Notes under the pieces: generated by a model | What the model saw: only the letters and a program-made list of their open reading frames with translations | Told to the model about the DNA's origin: nothing | Database searches by the model: none | Made by a program: the position numbers and the translations under genes | Assembly: GCA_014189435.1 (NCBI GenBank) | Contig: CP050293.1 | Span: 2,733,001 to 2,797,000, forward strand | DNA from: Mesorhizobium loti | GTDB taxonomy: Bacteria > Pseudomonadota > Alphaproteobacteria > Rhizobiales > Rhizobiaceae | Direction of reading: 5' to 3' | Length of the DNA stretch: 64,000 nucleotides | In this document: positions 52,568-61,447 of the stretch, in pieces | How the letters are laid out: every line of letters begins with the position of its first letter | Position numbering within the stretch: position 1 is the first letter of the stretch

Positions 52568-54607
52568 ATGGGGGCCGGGGTGCACATCGGATTGCTTGGC
52601 GGTATCGAGGTTGCCTCTTCAGGCGGGCAACCCCTGCACTTCGCGACGCGCAAGACGTCGCTGCTGTTTGCCGCGCTCGTTCTGGCCGGGCCCAAGGGCC
52701 TTCGCCGCGAGAGGGTGGCGGCGATGCTGTGGGCCGGCAGCGGCGAGCAACAGGCGCGCAACAGCCTGCGCCAGGCGCTGGTCGACATCAGGCGGCTGTT
52801 TCCGACCATCGGCGACGAGGCCATACGCGTCGAAGGCAATGCCCACACCATATGGCTGGCGGCAAATGCCGACGAGGCCGACATCTGGATGTTCGACCGG
52901 AATATCCAAGCCAGTGACGGCGCCAGCCTCGCGACAGCGGCGAACCTCTACCGGGGCGACTTGCTCGACGGTCTGTCGTTTCCCGGCGAGATCGACGAAT
53001 GGCTTGCGCCGCTTCGGGCGAACTATGCCCGCAAGGCGCTGGATCTCGCCGAGCGGCTGAGCCTTCTGCCGGAGACGGACGCCAGCGAGGAAATGGCTTG
53101 CGAAAGGCTGGCGGAGCGGCTGGTGGCACTCGATCCATGCGCCGAGCAGGCCCACCGGGCGCTTATCCGCATCTTCCGCCGTCGCGGCAAAACCAATGAC
53201 GCCTTCCGCCAGTTCCTGGCCTGCAAGGAGGCGCTGAAGCGCGAACTCGGCGTCGCCCCTGAGGAGGCGACGCAGGCGCTGGTCGAGCGTATCGAGGCGC
53301 CTGGGGCAGAGCATCGGCACGAGCAGGCGCCCAGCAGCGCCGGCCCGCCCGAAACCAGGGCGCCGCGGCGGGAAACGGTGGCGGAACCGGCGCGCGCCGC
53401 CGTTTCCATACCGGAAAAGCCGTCGATCGCGGTGCTGCCGTTCCAGAACATGAGCGGCGACGCCGAGCAGGACTATTTCACCGACGGCGTGGTCGAGGAG
53501 ATCACCACGGCGCTGTCGCATGTGAGCTGGCTGTTCGTGATCGCGCGGAATTCCGCCTTCGCCTATAAGGGCCAGGCGGTCGATATAAAGCGCGCGGCGC
53601 GGGAGCTGGGAGTGCGCTACGTGGTTGAGGGCAGCGTGCGCAAGGCGGGCAGCCGGCTCCGCGTCGCGGGCCAGCTGATCGAGGTAGCAACGGGCGCGAG
53701 CCTGTGGGCCGACCGTTTCGAGGGCGACGTCGCCGACGTGTTCGAATTGCAGGACCTCGTCGCCTCCAGCGTCATAGGTGCGATTTCGCCCAGGCTCGAA
53801 CAGGCCGAGATAGCGCGGGCCAAGCGCAAGCCGACCGAGAGTCTCGACGCCTACGACAATTACCTACGCGGCATGGCGAGCCTTTACCGCTGGACGAGAG
53901 CGGGACTGGAAGAGGCGCTGCCGCATTTCTACAAGGCCATTGAGCTCGACCCTGACTTTACCGCCGCGCAAGGCGCTGCCGCTTGGTGCTACTTCTGGCG
54001 GATGGCGAACGGCTGGATGACGGACCGGCAGAAGGAGACCGCCGAGGTTTCCCGGCTGGTCGGCAACGTCACCATAGCCGGCCAGGACGACGCGGTAGCG
54101 CTGGCTTTCAGCGGCCTTGCACTGGGCTATGTCATCGGCGACTACGAGGCCGGTTCGGCACTGGCCGACCGGGCGCTTGTGCTTAACCCCAACTGCGCTG
54201 CCGCTTGGAGCGCCAGCGGCTGCCTGAAAGCCTGCCATGACGACCCGGACATCGCGATCGAGCATCTGTCTCGGGCAAGGCGGCTGAGCCCGCTCGATCC
54301 GCTGACTTTCTTCATGCAGTGCTTCACGGCCTTCGCCCATTTCGTGGCCGGCCGCTATGATGCCGCCTGGCCGATCGCGGAGGCGGCATCCCGCGCGCAG
54401 CCCTATTATCTCACCGGTCTACGCGTGGCCGCAGCCAGCAACGCCATGGCCGGCAGGCTGGATGCCGCGAGCAAGCACATCGCGCTGTCGCGGCAGCTCG
54501 ATCCCGAATTGACCCTCTCCAACCTCAGGCACCGGGTGGGGCAGATCAGGCCGGCCTATTTCGTCAGATATGTCGAGGCACTGCGGCTAGCCGGCCTGCC
54601 CGATTGA
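52568..54607 (+). CDS. SARP-type transcription regulator with TolB-like and TPR regions
   Basis: A 679-residue protein. Residues 1-95 form a SARP/OmpR-like winged helix (IGLLGGIEVASSGGQPLHFA then RNSLRQALVDIRR). A BTAD helical domain follows (about 100-235, FRRRGKTNDAFRQFLACKEA). After a Pro/Ala linker come SIAVLPFQNMSGDAEQDYF, the FlgO/TolB-like domain of adenylate-cyclase-linked regulators, and six or so TPR units to the end (LEEALPHFYKAIELDPDFTA, and others). It resembles the CyaA-associated SARP-TPR group of rhizobia, but has no cyclase domain. Signal and targets are unknown. Confidence 0.8.
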   Translation: MGAGVHIGLLGGIEVASSGGQPLHFATRKTSLLFAALVLAGPKGLRRERVAAMLWAGSGEQQARNSLRQALVDIRRLFPTIGDEAIRVEGNAHTIWLAANADEADIWMFDRNIQASDGASLATAANLYRGDLLDGLSFPGEIDEWLAPLRANYARKALDLAERLSLLPETDASEEMACERLAERLVALDPCAEQAHRALIRIFRRRGKTNDAFRQFLACKEALKRELGVAPEEATQALVERIEAPGAEHRHEQAPSSAGPPETRAPRRETVAEPARAAVSIPEKPSIAVLPFQNMSGDAEQDYFTDGVVEEITTALSHVSWLFVIARNSAFAYKGQAVDIKRAARELGVRYVVEGSVRKAGSRLRVAGQLIEVATGASLWADRFEGDVADVFELQDLVASSVIGAISPRLEQAEIARAKRKPTESLDAYDNYLRGMASLYRWTRAGLEEALPHFYKAIELDPDFTAAQGAAAWCYFWRMANGWMTDRQKETAEVSRLVGNVTIAGQDDAVALAFSGLALGYVIGDYEAGSALADRALVLNPNCAAAWSASGCLKACHDDPDIAIEHLSRARRLSPLDPLTFFMQCFTAFAHFVAGRYDAAWPIAEAASRAQPYYLTGLRVAAASNAMAGRLDAASKHIALSRQLDPELTLSNLRHRVGQIRPAYFVRYVEALRLAGLPD

Positions 54608-54647
54608 GCCGGGCGGCGAGAGCCAGCTCCCTGACCGCCGCTCGGCC

Positions 54648-55289
54648 TCACCCTCGGACTGGCGGCAATTCAGGCGCATCCAGTCCCCTGAAAGGGTCGC
54701 TCCAGGCGTCGATCTCTTCAAGCCGACGATACCAGCGGCTGACAGAGGGATAATCATCGAGCGGCAATTGGGCGGCATCGTTGAACGGCAGAAAGGTCGC
54801 CATTCGGAAGTCGGCATAGGAAACCGAATTTCCGACCAGCCATTGCCGCTCGGCGAGCACGGCCTCCAGTATCACGGCGGCCGTGCGGAACTGTTTTAGC
54901 CCCTCTTCCACCCGTTCCTGATCGATCGGGCCTATGCCGTAGCGCTGTTTGGTGCCACGTTCGAAATGCACCGTGTCGCAAGCGAATGCGAAGTGCTCCT
55001 TGCCCCAACTGAGCCACCGGATCATCTCGGGTTCGTCATCGCCGGTGCGCCAGAAATCCGAATGCGCGTGACGCGAGAGCCTGCAGGCTATGGCGTCTGC
55101 CTCCCAGAGGCTTTTCCCGTTGCCTTCCACAAGGATAGGCAGCGAGAGGTTGGGATTTAACGGGCGATATTTCTCCGCTTGCCCGGGAGCGAATGGCGAG
55201 GCGAATTCAAAGTCGACTTTCGCATTGAGATAACGTGCCACCGCGACCGCGAGTCGAGGATTGGGATTGCGGCTGAAATACAGCTTCAT
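54648..55289 (-). CDS. Glutathione S-transferase family protein
   Basis: A 213-residue cytosolic protein with the GST plan: an N-terminal thioredoxin-like domain (MKLYFSRNPNPRLAVAVAR; the cis-Pro in LSLPILVEG near 51; SLWEADAIACRLSRH near 60) and a helical domain (about 90-213, with WLVGNSVSYADFRMATFL). It likely conjugates or reduces small electrophiles with glutathione. It is convergent with the SARP-TPR gene, 40 bases apart. Confidence 0.88.
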   Translation of the reverse strand: MKLYFSRNPNPRLAVAVARYLNAKVDFEFASPFAPGQAEKYRPLNPNLSLPILVEGNGKSLWEADAIACRLSRHAHSDFWRTGDDEPEMIRWLSWGKEHFAFACDTVHFERGTKQRYGIGPIDQERVEEGLKQFRTAAVILEAVLAERQWLVGNSVSYADFRMATFLPFNDAAQLPLDDYPSVSRWYRRLEEIDAWSDPFRGLDAPELPPVRG

Positions 55290-55329
55290 CGGGCACCGCC
55301 GGCGTGGCTGGAACTGTAGACCAAGAGCG

Positions 55330-56202
55330 TCACAGCAGCCGTATCTGATAGCTCATCACACGCTTCGCCCCGGGCGCGATCAGCATCAGGCCCGGCTTGT
55401 CGACAAAATCGCCGTCGAAATCGACCGGGCTTGCTATGCCGTGCCAAGGTTCGATGCACAGGAATGGCGCGCCACCCGGCTTTGACCAGACGCCCAACTC
55501 CTGAACCCCTTGCCACGACATCTCGATCGCCGGACCACGCTCGGCGGCGTAGCGCACGCTGGTGCTGGCTGGCTGGTCCATGATCACGGCGTCCTCGTCG
55601 AACAGCCGTTCGGACAATGCGAGGACGTTGCCTTCGACGGGCGTCGGCTGCGGCGTCGGCAACAGCAAACCCTCCTTCAGCCGGCGGATCGGCGCCGGCT
55701 CGTCATCGGCAAAGGTCAGCCGGTAATCCGTCTTGGCCAGATCCGGCAGCAAGGGCCAATTGAACGCCGGGTGCGCCCCGACCGATGCCGGCAGCGGCTC
55801 GTCGCCGGTGTTGGTGATGTCGAAGCTCACACTGAGTTGCTTGCGGTCCAGCGCGTAGGTCACTTCAAGCCGGAAGGAGAAGGGATAGCGCGCGCGGGTA
55901 TCGGTGTCATCGGTGAGGACCAGCGTGCAGGACCCTGGCCCCCTATGCGCCCAGCCAAACGGCTTGTCCCGCGCGAAGCCGTGCTGGGTCATCGGATAGG
56001 TCTGGCCTTGATGGTGCAACCGGTCGCCTTTCAGCCGGCCGACGATCGGGAACAGCACCGGCGAGTGACGCCGCCACTCCGGCCCGGCCTGCCATAGAAA
56101 CTCTGTGCCGCCGGCATCGCGCAGGGAGACCAGTTCGGCGCCCTGCCCGACCACAGTCGCCGAGATGCCGTCACCGTGAAGCGTCAGGCTGTCTTGTTCC
56201 AT
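55330..56202 (-). CDS. Aldose 1-epimerase family protein
   Basis: A 290-residue beta-sandwich protein of the galactose mutarotase superfamily (YeaD/GalM-like). The catalytic residues seen are His in MTQHGFARD near residue 74, His in GAHPAFNW near 144 and Glu/Arg in the C-terminal LCIEPWHG. Such enzymes interconvert anomers of hexoses or hexose 6-phosphates. It follows the GST gene's start by 41 bases on the same strand (transcribed first), so they may be co-transcribed. Confidence 0.85.
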   Translation of the reverse strand: MEQDSLTLHGDGISATVVGQGAELVSLRDAGGTEFLWQAGPEWRRHSPVLFPIVGRLKGDRLHHQGQTYPMTQHGFARDKPFGWAHRGPGSCTLVLTDDTDTRARYPFSFRLEVTYALDRKQLSVSFDITNTGDEPLPASVGAHPAFNWPLLPDLAKTDYRLTFADDEPAPIRRLKEGLLLPTPQPTPVEGNVLALSERLFDEDAVIMDQPASTSVRYAAERGPAIEMSWQGVQELGVWSKPGGAPFLCIEPWHGIASPVDFDGDFVDKPGLMLIAPGAKRVMSYQIRLL

Positions 56203-56339
56203 GCGTCCTCGTGGCTGTCAGGCGTGACCGGCAGGCTAGCAAAGGGCAACGCCTGAACTCAAGAGCGGCGGACGATATCGAACCTCACTCGACTGTGATG
56301 AACGATCCACCACACATATGGCAAATGCTGCCTCAAATG

Positions 56340-56374
56340 AAAAACCGTGGCCGGAGGTCGCCCTCCGGCCACGG
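56340..56374 (-). terminator. Rho-independent terminator after the BI-1 gene
   Basis: CCGTGGCCGGAGG and its exact complement pair around a four-base loop, and on the minus strand a run of T follows. It ends the sigma/anti-sigma/BI-1 transcript. Confidence 0.92.
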
Positions 56375-56407
56375 CAAGATGCGAAATGTTGCCTGCTACG
56401 GTCCGGA

Positions 56408-57124
56408 TTACTCGCGTTCGCCGGTGAAATTCAGCAACAGCTGGAAGATGTTGATGAAGTTCAGATAGAGCGAGAAGGCGCCGAAGACGGCAAGCTTCTG
56501 GCGCGATTCCGCGTCGAAGTTCTCGGCATACTGTTCCTTGATCGTCTGCGTGTCCCAGGCGGTCAGGCCGATGAACACGGCAATGCCGATCACCGAGATG
56601 GCGAACTGCAGCGCGGTCGAGCCGAGGAAGATGTTGACGATGCTGGCGATCACCACGCCGATCAGGCCCATGATCATGAACGACGAGAATTGCGTCAGGT
56701 CGCGCTTGGTCGTGTAGCCGAAGAGGCTGGTGGCGCCGAACATGGTGGCGGCGATGAAGAAGGTGCGCGCGATGCTGGTTCCGGTGAAGACGAGGAACAC
56801 GGAGGCGAGCGACAGGCCCATGACCGCGCAGAAAGCCCAGAACATCGTCTGGGCGCTGGCCGCCGACATGGTCTGCATCTTGAACGAGAACAGCATGACG
56901 AAGGCGAGCGGCGCCAGCATCACCACCCATTTCAGCGGGCTGGAGAAGATCGGCACGTAGAGCGCCGGCGTCGACGAGATCATGAAGGCAACCAGGCCGG
57001 TGACCACCAGGCCGACGCCCATGTAGTTGTAGACGCGCAGCATGTGCTGGCGCAGGCCCTCGTCGAAGATGGCTCCGGTTTGGGCGCCGGCGCCCACGCG
57101 GTATCCCAGATTGGGGGTGTTCAT
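56408..57124 (-). CDS. Bax inhibitor-1/YccA family membrane protein
   Basis: A 238-residue inner-membrane protein with seven hydrophobic segments of the BI-1 family (YbhL/YccA), homologous to eukaryotic Bax inhibitor 1. The segments with SSFMIMGLIGVVIASIVNIF and GLTAWDTQTIKEQYAEN are typical; the Asp in AWDTQ is the conserved pore acid. In bacteria such proteins regulate FtsH protease or act as calcium leaks. An upstream hairpin holds its ribosome site. It follows the anti-sigma gene on the same strand by 60 bases. Confidence 0.92.
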   Translation of the reverse strand: MNTPNLGYRVGAGAQTGAIFDEGLRQHMLRVYNYMGVGLVVTGLVAFMISSTPALYVPIFSSPLKWVVMLAPLAFVMLFSFKMQTMSAASAQTMFWAFCAVMGLSLASVFLVFTGTSIARTFFIAATMFGATSLFGYTTKRDLTQFSSFMIMGLIGVVIASIVNIFLGSTALQFAISVIGIAVFIGLTAWDTQTIKEQYAENFDAESRQKLAVFGAFSLYLNFINIFQLLLNFTGERE

Positions 57125-57133
57125 TTCTAGTCT

Positions 57134-57157
57134 CCTTTGTGGATCGGTCAGTAAAGG
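57134..57157 (-). promoter_or_regulatory. Leader hairpin with the BI-1 ribosome site (ybhL-leader-like)
   Basis: On the minus strand CCTTT pairs with AAAGG around 14 bases, and the second arm overlaps the AAAGGAG ribosome site. The loop sequence also forms a near direct repeat with the preceding 19 bases (GCTTTACTGATCGATCCAG, then CCTTTACTGACCGATCCAC). The ybhL leader is a known alphaproteobacterial RNA motif before this gene family; the match here is by position and layout only. Confidence 0.45.
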
Positions 57158-57184
57158 CTGGATCGATCAGTAAAGCGTGGTCTG

Positions 57185-57958
57185 CTAGTAAAGCGTCTTG
57201 GCGAGCGTCTCGGCGGCGCGGTCGAGGTCGTGGACCTCGCTTCGACCGACCACCGCATAGGCGACCTCGCCGATCTGGAAATAGGCCGAGGAAATGTCGC
57301 CCGAAGGCGCGATGGTCGGCTTGACGACGTCGAAGGTTCCGGGCCGGATCGCGAACAGCGACACCAGCCCCATGTCTTTCGTCTCGACCGCCATCTCGAC
57401 GCTCGGGCCAAAGCGCGACGGATAGATCTGCACGTCGCGGACCTTCCAGTCCGTCGGCAGCGACGGCATGACGATGGCGGTCGCGGCGCGGATCTCGCCG
57501 GCGTTGTAGTTGGGCGCTTCGGACTGCGACAGCATGCTCTCGCGCACCAGCGTCGTTCTGTGGGCCCGCACTGCCTCGTCGACATAGGCAGGCGGCTGCG
57601 GCGAGGCGACGACCTTGGTCACCGACATCGGCCCGACGATGCCGTTCGCCAGCCAGCCGGCGGCGACGAAGGCGGCGACCGCCGCCGCGCGTTGCAGCAC
57701 ACCGAAGATGCGGCCGCGGGTAAGCCCCCTCTCCAGCCGTCGCGCGGCATCGGCGGTCGTGGGCCGCGCCATGCCCTTGGAGCCGGCAAGCGCCACGCGC
57801 AACTCATCGCGGGTCCTCAGATCCGACATCACGCGCGCCGCGGCCTCCGGCCGGGCGGATAGAAACGCCTCGACCTCGATGCGGCGGGTGACGTCGAGCT
57901 GGTCGTCGACATAGGCGTCGAGGTCGATATCGGCCACGGGATCGACAGTTGCTGTCAT
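57185..57958 (-). CDS. Membrane-anchored anti-sigma factor
   Basis: A 257-residue protein. Residues about 10-60 look like an anti-sigma domain (DLDAYVDDQLDVTRRIEVEA), one membrane segment follows near 90-112 (VLQRAAAVAAFVAAGWLANG), and the rest is periplasmic. The HxxxC zinc motif of ZAS domains is absent. The start overlaps the stop of the sigma gene (ATGA), which is the classic sigma/anti-sigma arrangement. It likely holds the sigma factor inactive until a membrane signal. The BI-1 gene follows. Confidence 0.85.
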   Translation of the reverse strand: MTATVDPVADIDLDAYVDDQLDVTRRIEVEAFLSARPEAAARVMSDLRTRDELRVALAGSKGMARPTTADAARRLERGLTRGRIFGVLQRAAAVAAFVAAGWLANGIVGPMSVTKVVASPQPPAYVDEAVRAHRTTLVRESMLSQSEAPNYNAGEIRAATAIVMPSLPTDWKVRDVQIYPSRFGPSVEMAVETKDMGLVSLFAIRPGTFDVVKPTIAPSGDISSAYFQIGEVAYAVVGRSEVHDLDRAAETLAKTLY

Positions 57959-58503
57959 GACGGGCCTCCAACGATCTTGAGATGGTTCTTCGCCTTTGCG
58001 GGAGCCGCCTCCATCTCGCGCAGTGCGGCGCGCGCCCTGCCGATGCGCGACATCAGCGTGCCCAGCGGCACGCCGCTGGCATCGGCGGCTTGGCTGTAGG
58101 AAAGGCCTTCGATGGCGACGAGGTGCAGCGCTGAACGCTGTTCTTCCGGCAGGCTGAAAAAGGCCTCGCGCACCTGCGCCAGGCGCACCGAATGTTCCTG
58201 CGGCGCCGGTGTGCTGCCCTCGGCCAGGTATCCGGCCTGTTCGACGCGCGCGGCTTCGGACCTGCGCGACCGCATCTTGTCGATGAAGGTGTTGTGGACG
58301 ATCGACAGCAGCCACGCACGCAGGTTTCCACCGGAGCGGAAGGTGCCGCGCCGCTCATAGGCGCGCACCAGCGCGTCGTGGACAAGATCCTCGGCGTCCG
58401 TGCTGTTCCGCGTCAGTGAGCGCGCGTAGCGGCGCAGCGAACCGAGCTGTCCTATGATGTCAAAGCGTGGCATCGACCGTTTCATGCCCTGTTTACGAAG
58501 CAT
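57955..58503 (-). CDS. ECF sigma factor
   Basis: A 182-residue extracytoplasmic-function sigma factor. Region 2 spans about 20-85 (RYARSLTRNSTDAEDLVHDA; WLLSIVHNTFIDKMRSR), and region 4 about 110-165 (LPEEQRSALHLVAIEGLSYS, with PLGTLMSRIGRAR as its DNA-binding helix). There is no region 3. The start may also be the ATG at 58485, as neither has a strong ribosome site. It is translated with its anti-sigma partner by an overlap. Confidence 0.9.
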   Translation of the reverse strand: MLRKQGMKRSMPRFDIIGQLGSLRRYARSLTRNSTDAEDLVHDALVRAYERRGTFRSGGNLRAWLLSIVHNTFIDKMRSRRSEAARVEQAGYLAEGSTPAPQEHSVRLAQVREAFFSLPEEQRSALHLVAIEGLSYSQAADASGVPLGTLMSRIGRARAALREMEAAPAKAKNHLKIVGGPS

Positions 58504-58569
58504 GTGGGGATTTTAATCCCTGCGCTGCCAGTTTTTTCGCTGCGGCCGTGAGAAGGTATCCCGCCTTTC

Positions 58570-59163
58570 TCAGGCCAGAGGTCGTTTTGCCGGTTTCGGC
58601 GCCGTTACACCGCAGGCGCGCAACACCCACCTGCGGCCGTCGCTGCGGAAATCGGTGATGCTGAGCGGCTCGATGTCGATCTTCCAACAGGCGGCAAGTG
58701 GTGCACCGAGAACGTGCAGGATCGCTGTGCGGATGACGTTGGCATGGGTTATCGCGACGGTGTGGCCGCGCTCGGCGATCAATCCGCCCATCAGGTTCGA
58801 GGCCCTGCGCGCGACGTCGGCCAGCGACTCGCCACCATGCGGAGCTGCATCGGGATCGGTGAGCCAGGCGGCGATGCCCTCGGGGTGTTCGGCCTGGATC
58901 TCGTCAAAACGCTTGCCGGCCCAGCTTCCATGGTCCTGGTCCGCCAGAAGCGGTTCGGCCGATGCATCCAACGACAGCGCCGCGGCAGTCTGGCGGGCGC
59001 GAAGTGCTGGACTTGTCCAAACGCGGTCGGCGCGACGCAGTGTTGCGCGCATCGTCTGCGCAAGGGTGATCGAGCGCGGCTCGAGCGGCTCATCCAGCGG
59101 AAACGACCCCTGCCGGGTTGCCGCCGTGGCGCCGTTGCAGATCATCGTCAGACGTACGAGCAT
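58570..59163 (-). CDS. Histidine-phosphatase-like protein lacking the catalytic His
   Basis: A 197-residue protein of the phosphoglycerate-mutase-like fold. It begins MLVRLTMICNGATAATRQG; the family's catalytic RHG/CHA-type His would fall at residue 10, where Asn is found. The other signature residues remain: Arg in WTSPALRARQTAAAL near 50, HGGES near 104, and the second His in VAITHANVIRTA near 128. It may be an inactive or changed enzyme. The ATG at 59163 is chosen over an upstream Met because the fold starts there. It is divergent from the aminotransferase gene. Confidence 0.75.
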   Translation of the reverse strand: MLVRLTMICNGATAATRQGSFPLDEPLEPRSITLAQTMRATLRRADRVWTSPALRARQTAAALSLDASAEPLLADQDHGSWAGKRFDEIQAEHPEGIAAWLTDPDAAPHGGESLADVARRASNLMGGLIAERGHTVAITHANVIRTAILHVLGAPLAACWKIDIEPLSITDFRSDGRRWVLRACGVTAPKPAKRPLA

Positions 59164-59285
59164 CGGGCAGCGATCCCCCTTGAACCGTAAACCGAGATGA
59201 CATTGCACAGGCTGAGGTCGCAGGAAAAGCGCTGGCGAAATGTGACCGATTTGCGTATCACTCCGCCGCCATTGGAGCCGTATCG

Positions 59286-60470
59286 ATGTTTGAAGCCCTG
59301 CAGCCCGCCCCCGCCGACAAGATCCTGGCCCTGATCGGCCTTTATCGCGCCGATCCGCGCCCCAACAAGGTCGACCTCGGCGTCGGCGTCTACAAGGATC
59401 GCGACGGCAAGACGCCGGTCATGCGCGCCGTTCGCGAAGCCGAAAAGCGGCTGCTGCAGGGTCAGGACACCAAGACCTATCTCGGCCTTGCCGGCGATAC
59501 CGGCTTCAACACGGTGATGGCCAAGCTCGCCTTCGGTCCAGGCGCCGACATGACGCGCATCCGCGCCGCACAGGCGCCCGGCGGCTCCGGCGCGCTGCGG
59601 CTGGTGGCGGAACTGCTCAAGCGGACACGCTCCGATGCAACCATCTGGGTGTCGGACCCGACATGGCCGAACCACATGCCGGTGATGCGCGCCGCCGGCT
59701 TGCAGATCCGCGAATACGCTTATTTCGATGCTGCATCGGGCGCTGTGCGCTTCGACGACATGCTGGCGGCGTTGCGGACGGCAAAGAGCGGCGACGTCGT
59801 GCTGCTGCATGGCTGCTGCCACAACCCGACCGGCGCCAATCTGGATGCCGCCCAGTGGGCAGCCATTGTCGATCTGGTCGTCGAGCGCGAGCTGCTGCCG
59901 TTTGTCGACATCGCCTATCAGGGCTTTGGCGATGGCCTCGAGGCCGATGCCCTCGGCTTGCGCCTGCTGGCCGCGAAAGTTCCAGAAATGGTCGTCGCCT
60001 CGAGCTGCTCGAAGAATTTCGCCGTCTACCGCGACCGTGTCGGCGCGGCGATGATCCTGGCCAGGGATGGCGCCCAGGCGGATGTGGCGATGAGCCAGAT
60101 GCTCTCGGCGGCACGCGCCATGTATTCGATGCCGCCGGACCATGGCGCTGCCGCGGTGCGCATCGTGCTGGAAGATGCCGCCTTGCGCGCGGACTGGGAG
60201 GCCGAACTCGAAGAGATGCGCCTGCGCATGCTGAGGCTCCGTGTCCAGTTCGCCGAGGCGCTGCGCCGGCAGTCCAATTCCGACCGCTTCGATTTCGTCG
60301 CCAGCCATCGCGGCATGTTTTCCCGCCTTGGCCTCACGGAAGCGCAGGTCGAACGGCTGCGTGCCGAGCACGGCATCTACATGGTCGGCGACAGCCGCAT
60401 CAATGTCGCCGGGCTGCCGGAGGATGGGATGGACGACCTCGCCAAGGCGATCGTCTCGGTTCTTGATTGA
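59286..60470 (+). CDS. Aromatic/aspartate aminotransferase (class I)
   Basis: A 394-residue PLP enzyme. It shows VDLGVGVYKDRDGKTPVMRA near 30, GCCHNPTGANLD near 176, and the PLP lysine in ASSCSKNFAVYRDRVGA near 244, a pattern of the TyrB/AspC group with KNFA(V/I)YRDR. These transfer amino groups between aspartate or aromatic amino acids and 2-oxoglutarate. The last motif SRINVAGL near 375 holds the substrate-binding Arg. Which amino acid it prefers is not clear. It precedes mazG by about 90 bases on the same strand. Confidence 0.9.
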   Translation: MFEALQPAPADKILALIGLYRADPRPNKVDLGVGVYKDRDGKTPVMRAVREAEKRLLQGQDTKTYLGLAGDTGFNTVMAKLAFGPGADMTRIRAAQAPGGSGALRLVAELLKRTRSDATIWVSDPTWPNHMPVMRAAGLQIREYAYFDAASGAVRFDDMLAALRTAKSGDVVLLHGCCHNPTGANLDAAQWAAIVDLVVERELLPFVDIAYQGFGDGLEADALGLRLLAAKVPEMVVASSCSKNFAVYRDRVGAAMILARDGAQADVAMSQMLSAARAMYSMPPDHGAAAVRIVLEDAALRADWEAELEEMRLRMLRLRVQFAEALRRQSNSDRFDFVASHRGMFSRLGLTEAQVERLRAEHGIYMVGDSRINVAGLPEDGMDDLAKAIVSVLD

Positions 60471-60559
60471 TAGGCTGGCAATCCAGCAGCTGTGGACAAG
60501 GCGCCCCCACCGACTGACAGTGTTGGCGGCGCGGCGGGCGGCGGGATAGCATCCGCATC

Positions 60560-61384
60560 ATGACGCCATCGAAAGACATTTCCCGGCTGATCGAGATCAT
60601 GGCGGCGCTGCGGGCGCCGAAGACCGGCTGCCCCTGGGACATCGAACAGGATTTCTCGACCATCGCGCCCTATACGGTCGAGGAAGCCTATGAGGTGGCG
60701 GATGCCATCGCGCGCGGTGACCTCGACGATCTGCGCGACGAGCTCGGCGACCTTCTGCTGCAGGTCGTCTACCACGCGCAAATGGCCGAGGAGGCTGGCG
60801 ATTTTGCCTTCCCGGATGTGGTGCAAGCCATCACAACGAAGATGATCCGTCGCCATCCGCATGTCTTCGGCGACGAAAAGGCCCGCAGCGCCGGCATGGC
60901 CAAGGGCATGTGGGAAAAGATCAAGGCCGAAGAGAAGGCGGAGAAGCGAAGCGCTCGCCTCGCCCGCGGTCTCGATCCCGAAGACAACGGCAAGGGGTTT
61001 CTGGACAGCGTGCCGGTTGCCCTGCCCGCCCTGACCCGGGCACTGAAACTTCAGGAGAAGGCCGCCCGCGTCGGCTTCGACTGGAGCGAGGCGGCGCCCA
61101 TACTCGACAAGATCGAGGAAGAGATCGGCGAGTTGCGCGAGGCGCTGGCCAAGGGCGACACCGCCTCGATCAAAGACGAGTTCGGCGACACGCTGTTTGC
61201 CGTCGTCAATCTCGGCCGTCATCTCAAGCTCGATTCGGAAGCAGCGCTGAGCGGCACCAACGAAAAATTCCGCTCACGCTTCCACTACGTCGAACAGGCC
61301 CTGGAAAAATCCGGTAGCACGCTGGAAAGGGCTGATCTGGTCGAGATGGAAGCGCTGTGGCAGGAAGCAAAGACCGCGAAGTAG
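60560..61384 (+). CDS. mazG: Nucleoside triphosphate pyrophosphohydrolase
   Basis: Cleaves NTPs and dNTPs to monophosphates, clearing aberrant nucleotides and affecting ppGpp. The 274-residue protein has two MazG domains. The first holds CPWDIEQDFSTIAPYTVEEA and DLRDELGDLLLQVVYHAQMA, whose ExxE...ExxD arrangement binds Mg2+; the second is EIGELREALAKGD near 190 with IKDEFGDTLFAVVNLGRHL near 210. A charged linker (about 115-150) joins them. It is convergent with hflX. Length is standard for the full two-domain form. Confidence 0.94.
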   Translation: MTPSKDISRLIEIMAALRAPKTGCPWDIEQDFSTIAPYTVEEAYEVADAIARGDLDDLRDELGDLLLQVVYHAQMAEEAGDFAFPDVVQAITTKMIRRHPHVFGDEKARSAGMAKGMWEKIKAEEKAEKRSARLARGLDPEDNGKGFLDSVPVALPALTRALKLQEKAARVGFDWSEAAPILDKIEEEIGELREALAKGDTASIKDEFGDTLFAVVNLGRHLKLDSEAALSGTNEKFRSRFHYVEQALEKSGSTLERADLVEMEALWQEAKTAK

Positions 61385-61447
61385 TCTCTCTTTTCGGGCA
61401 ATTCCGGACGGAAAACCGCTATACACTTTTCCTGGAATTGCTCCGGG

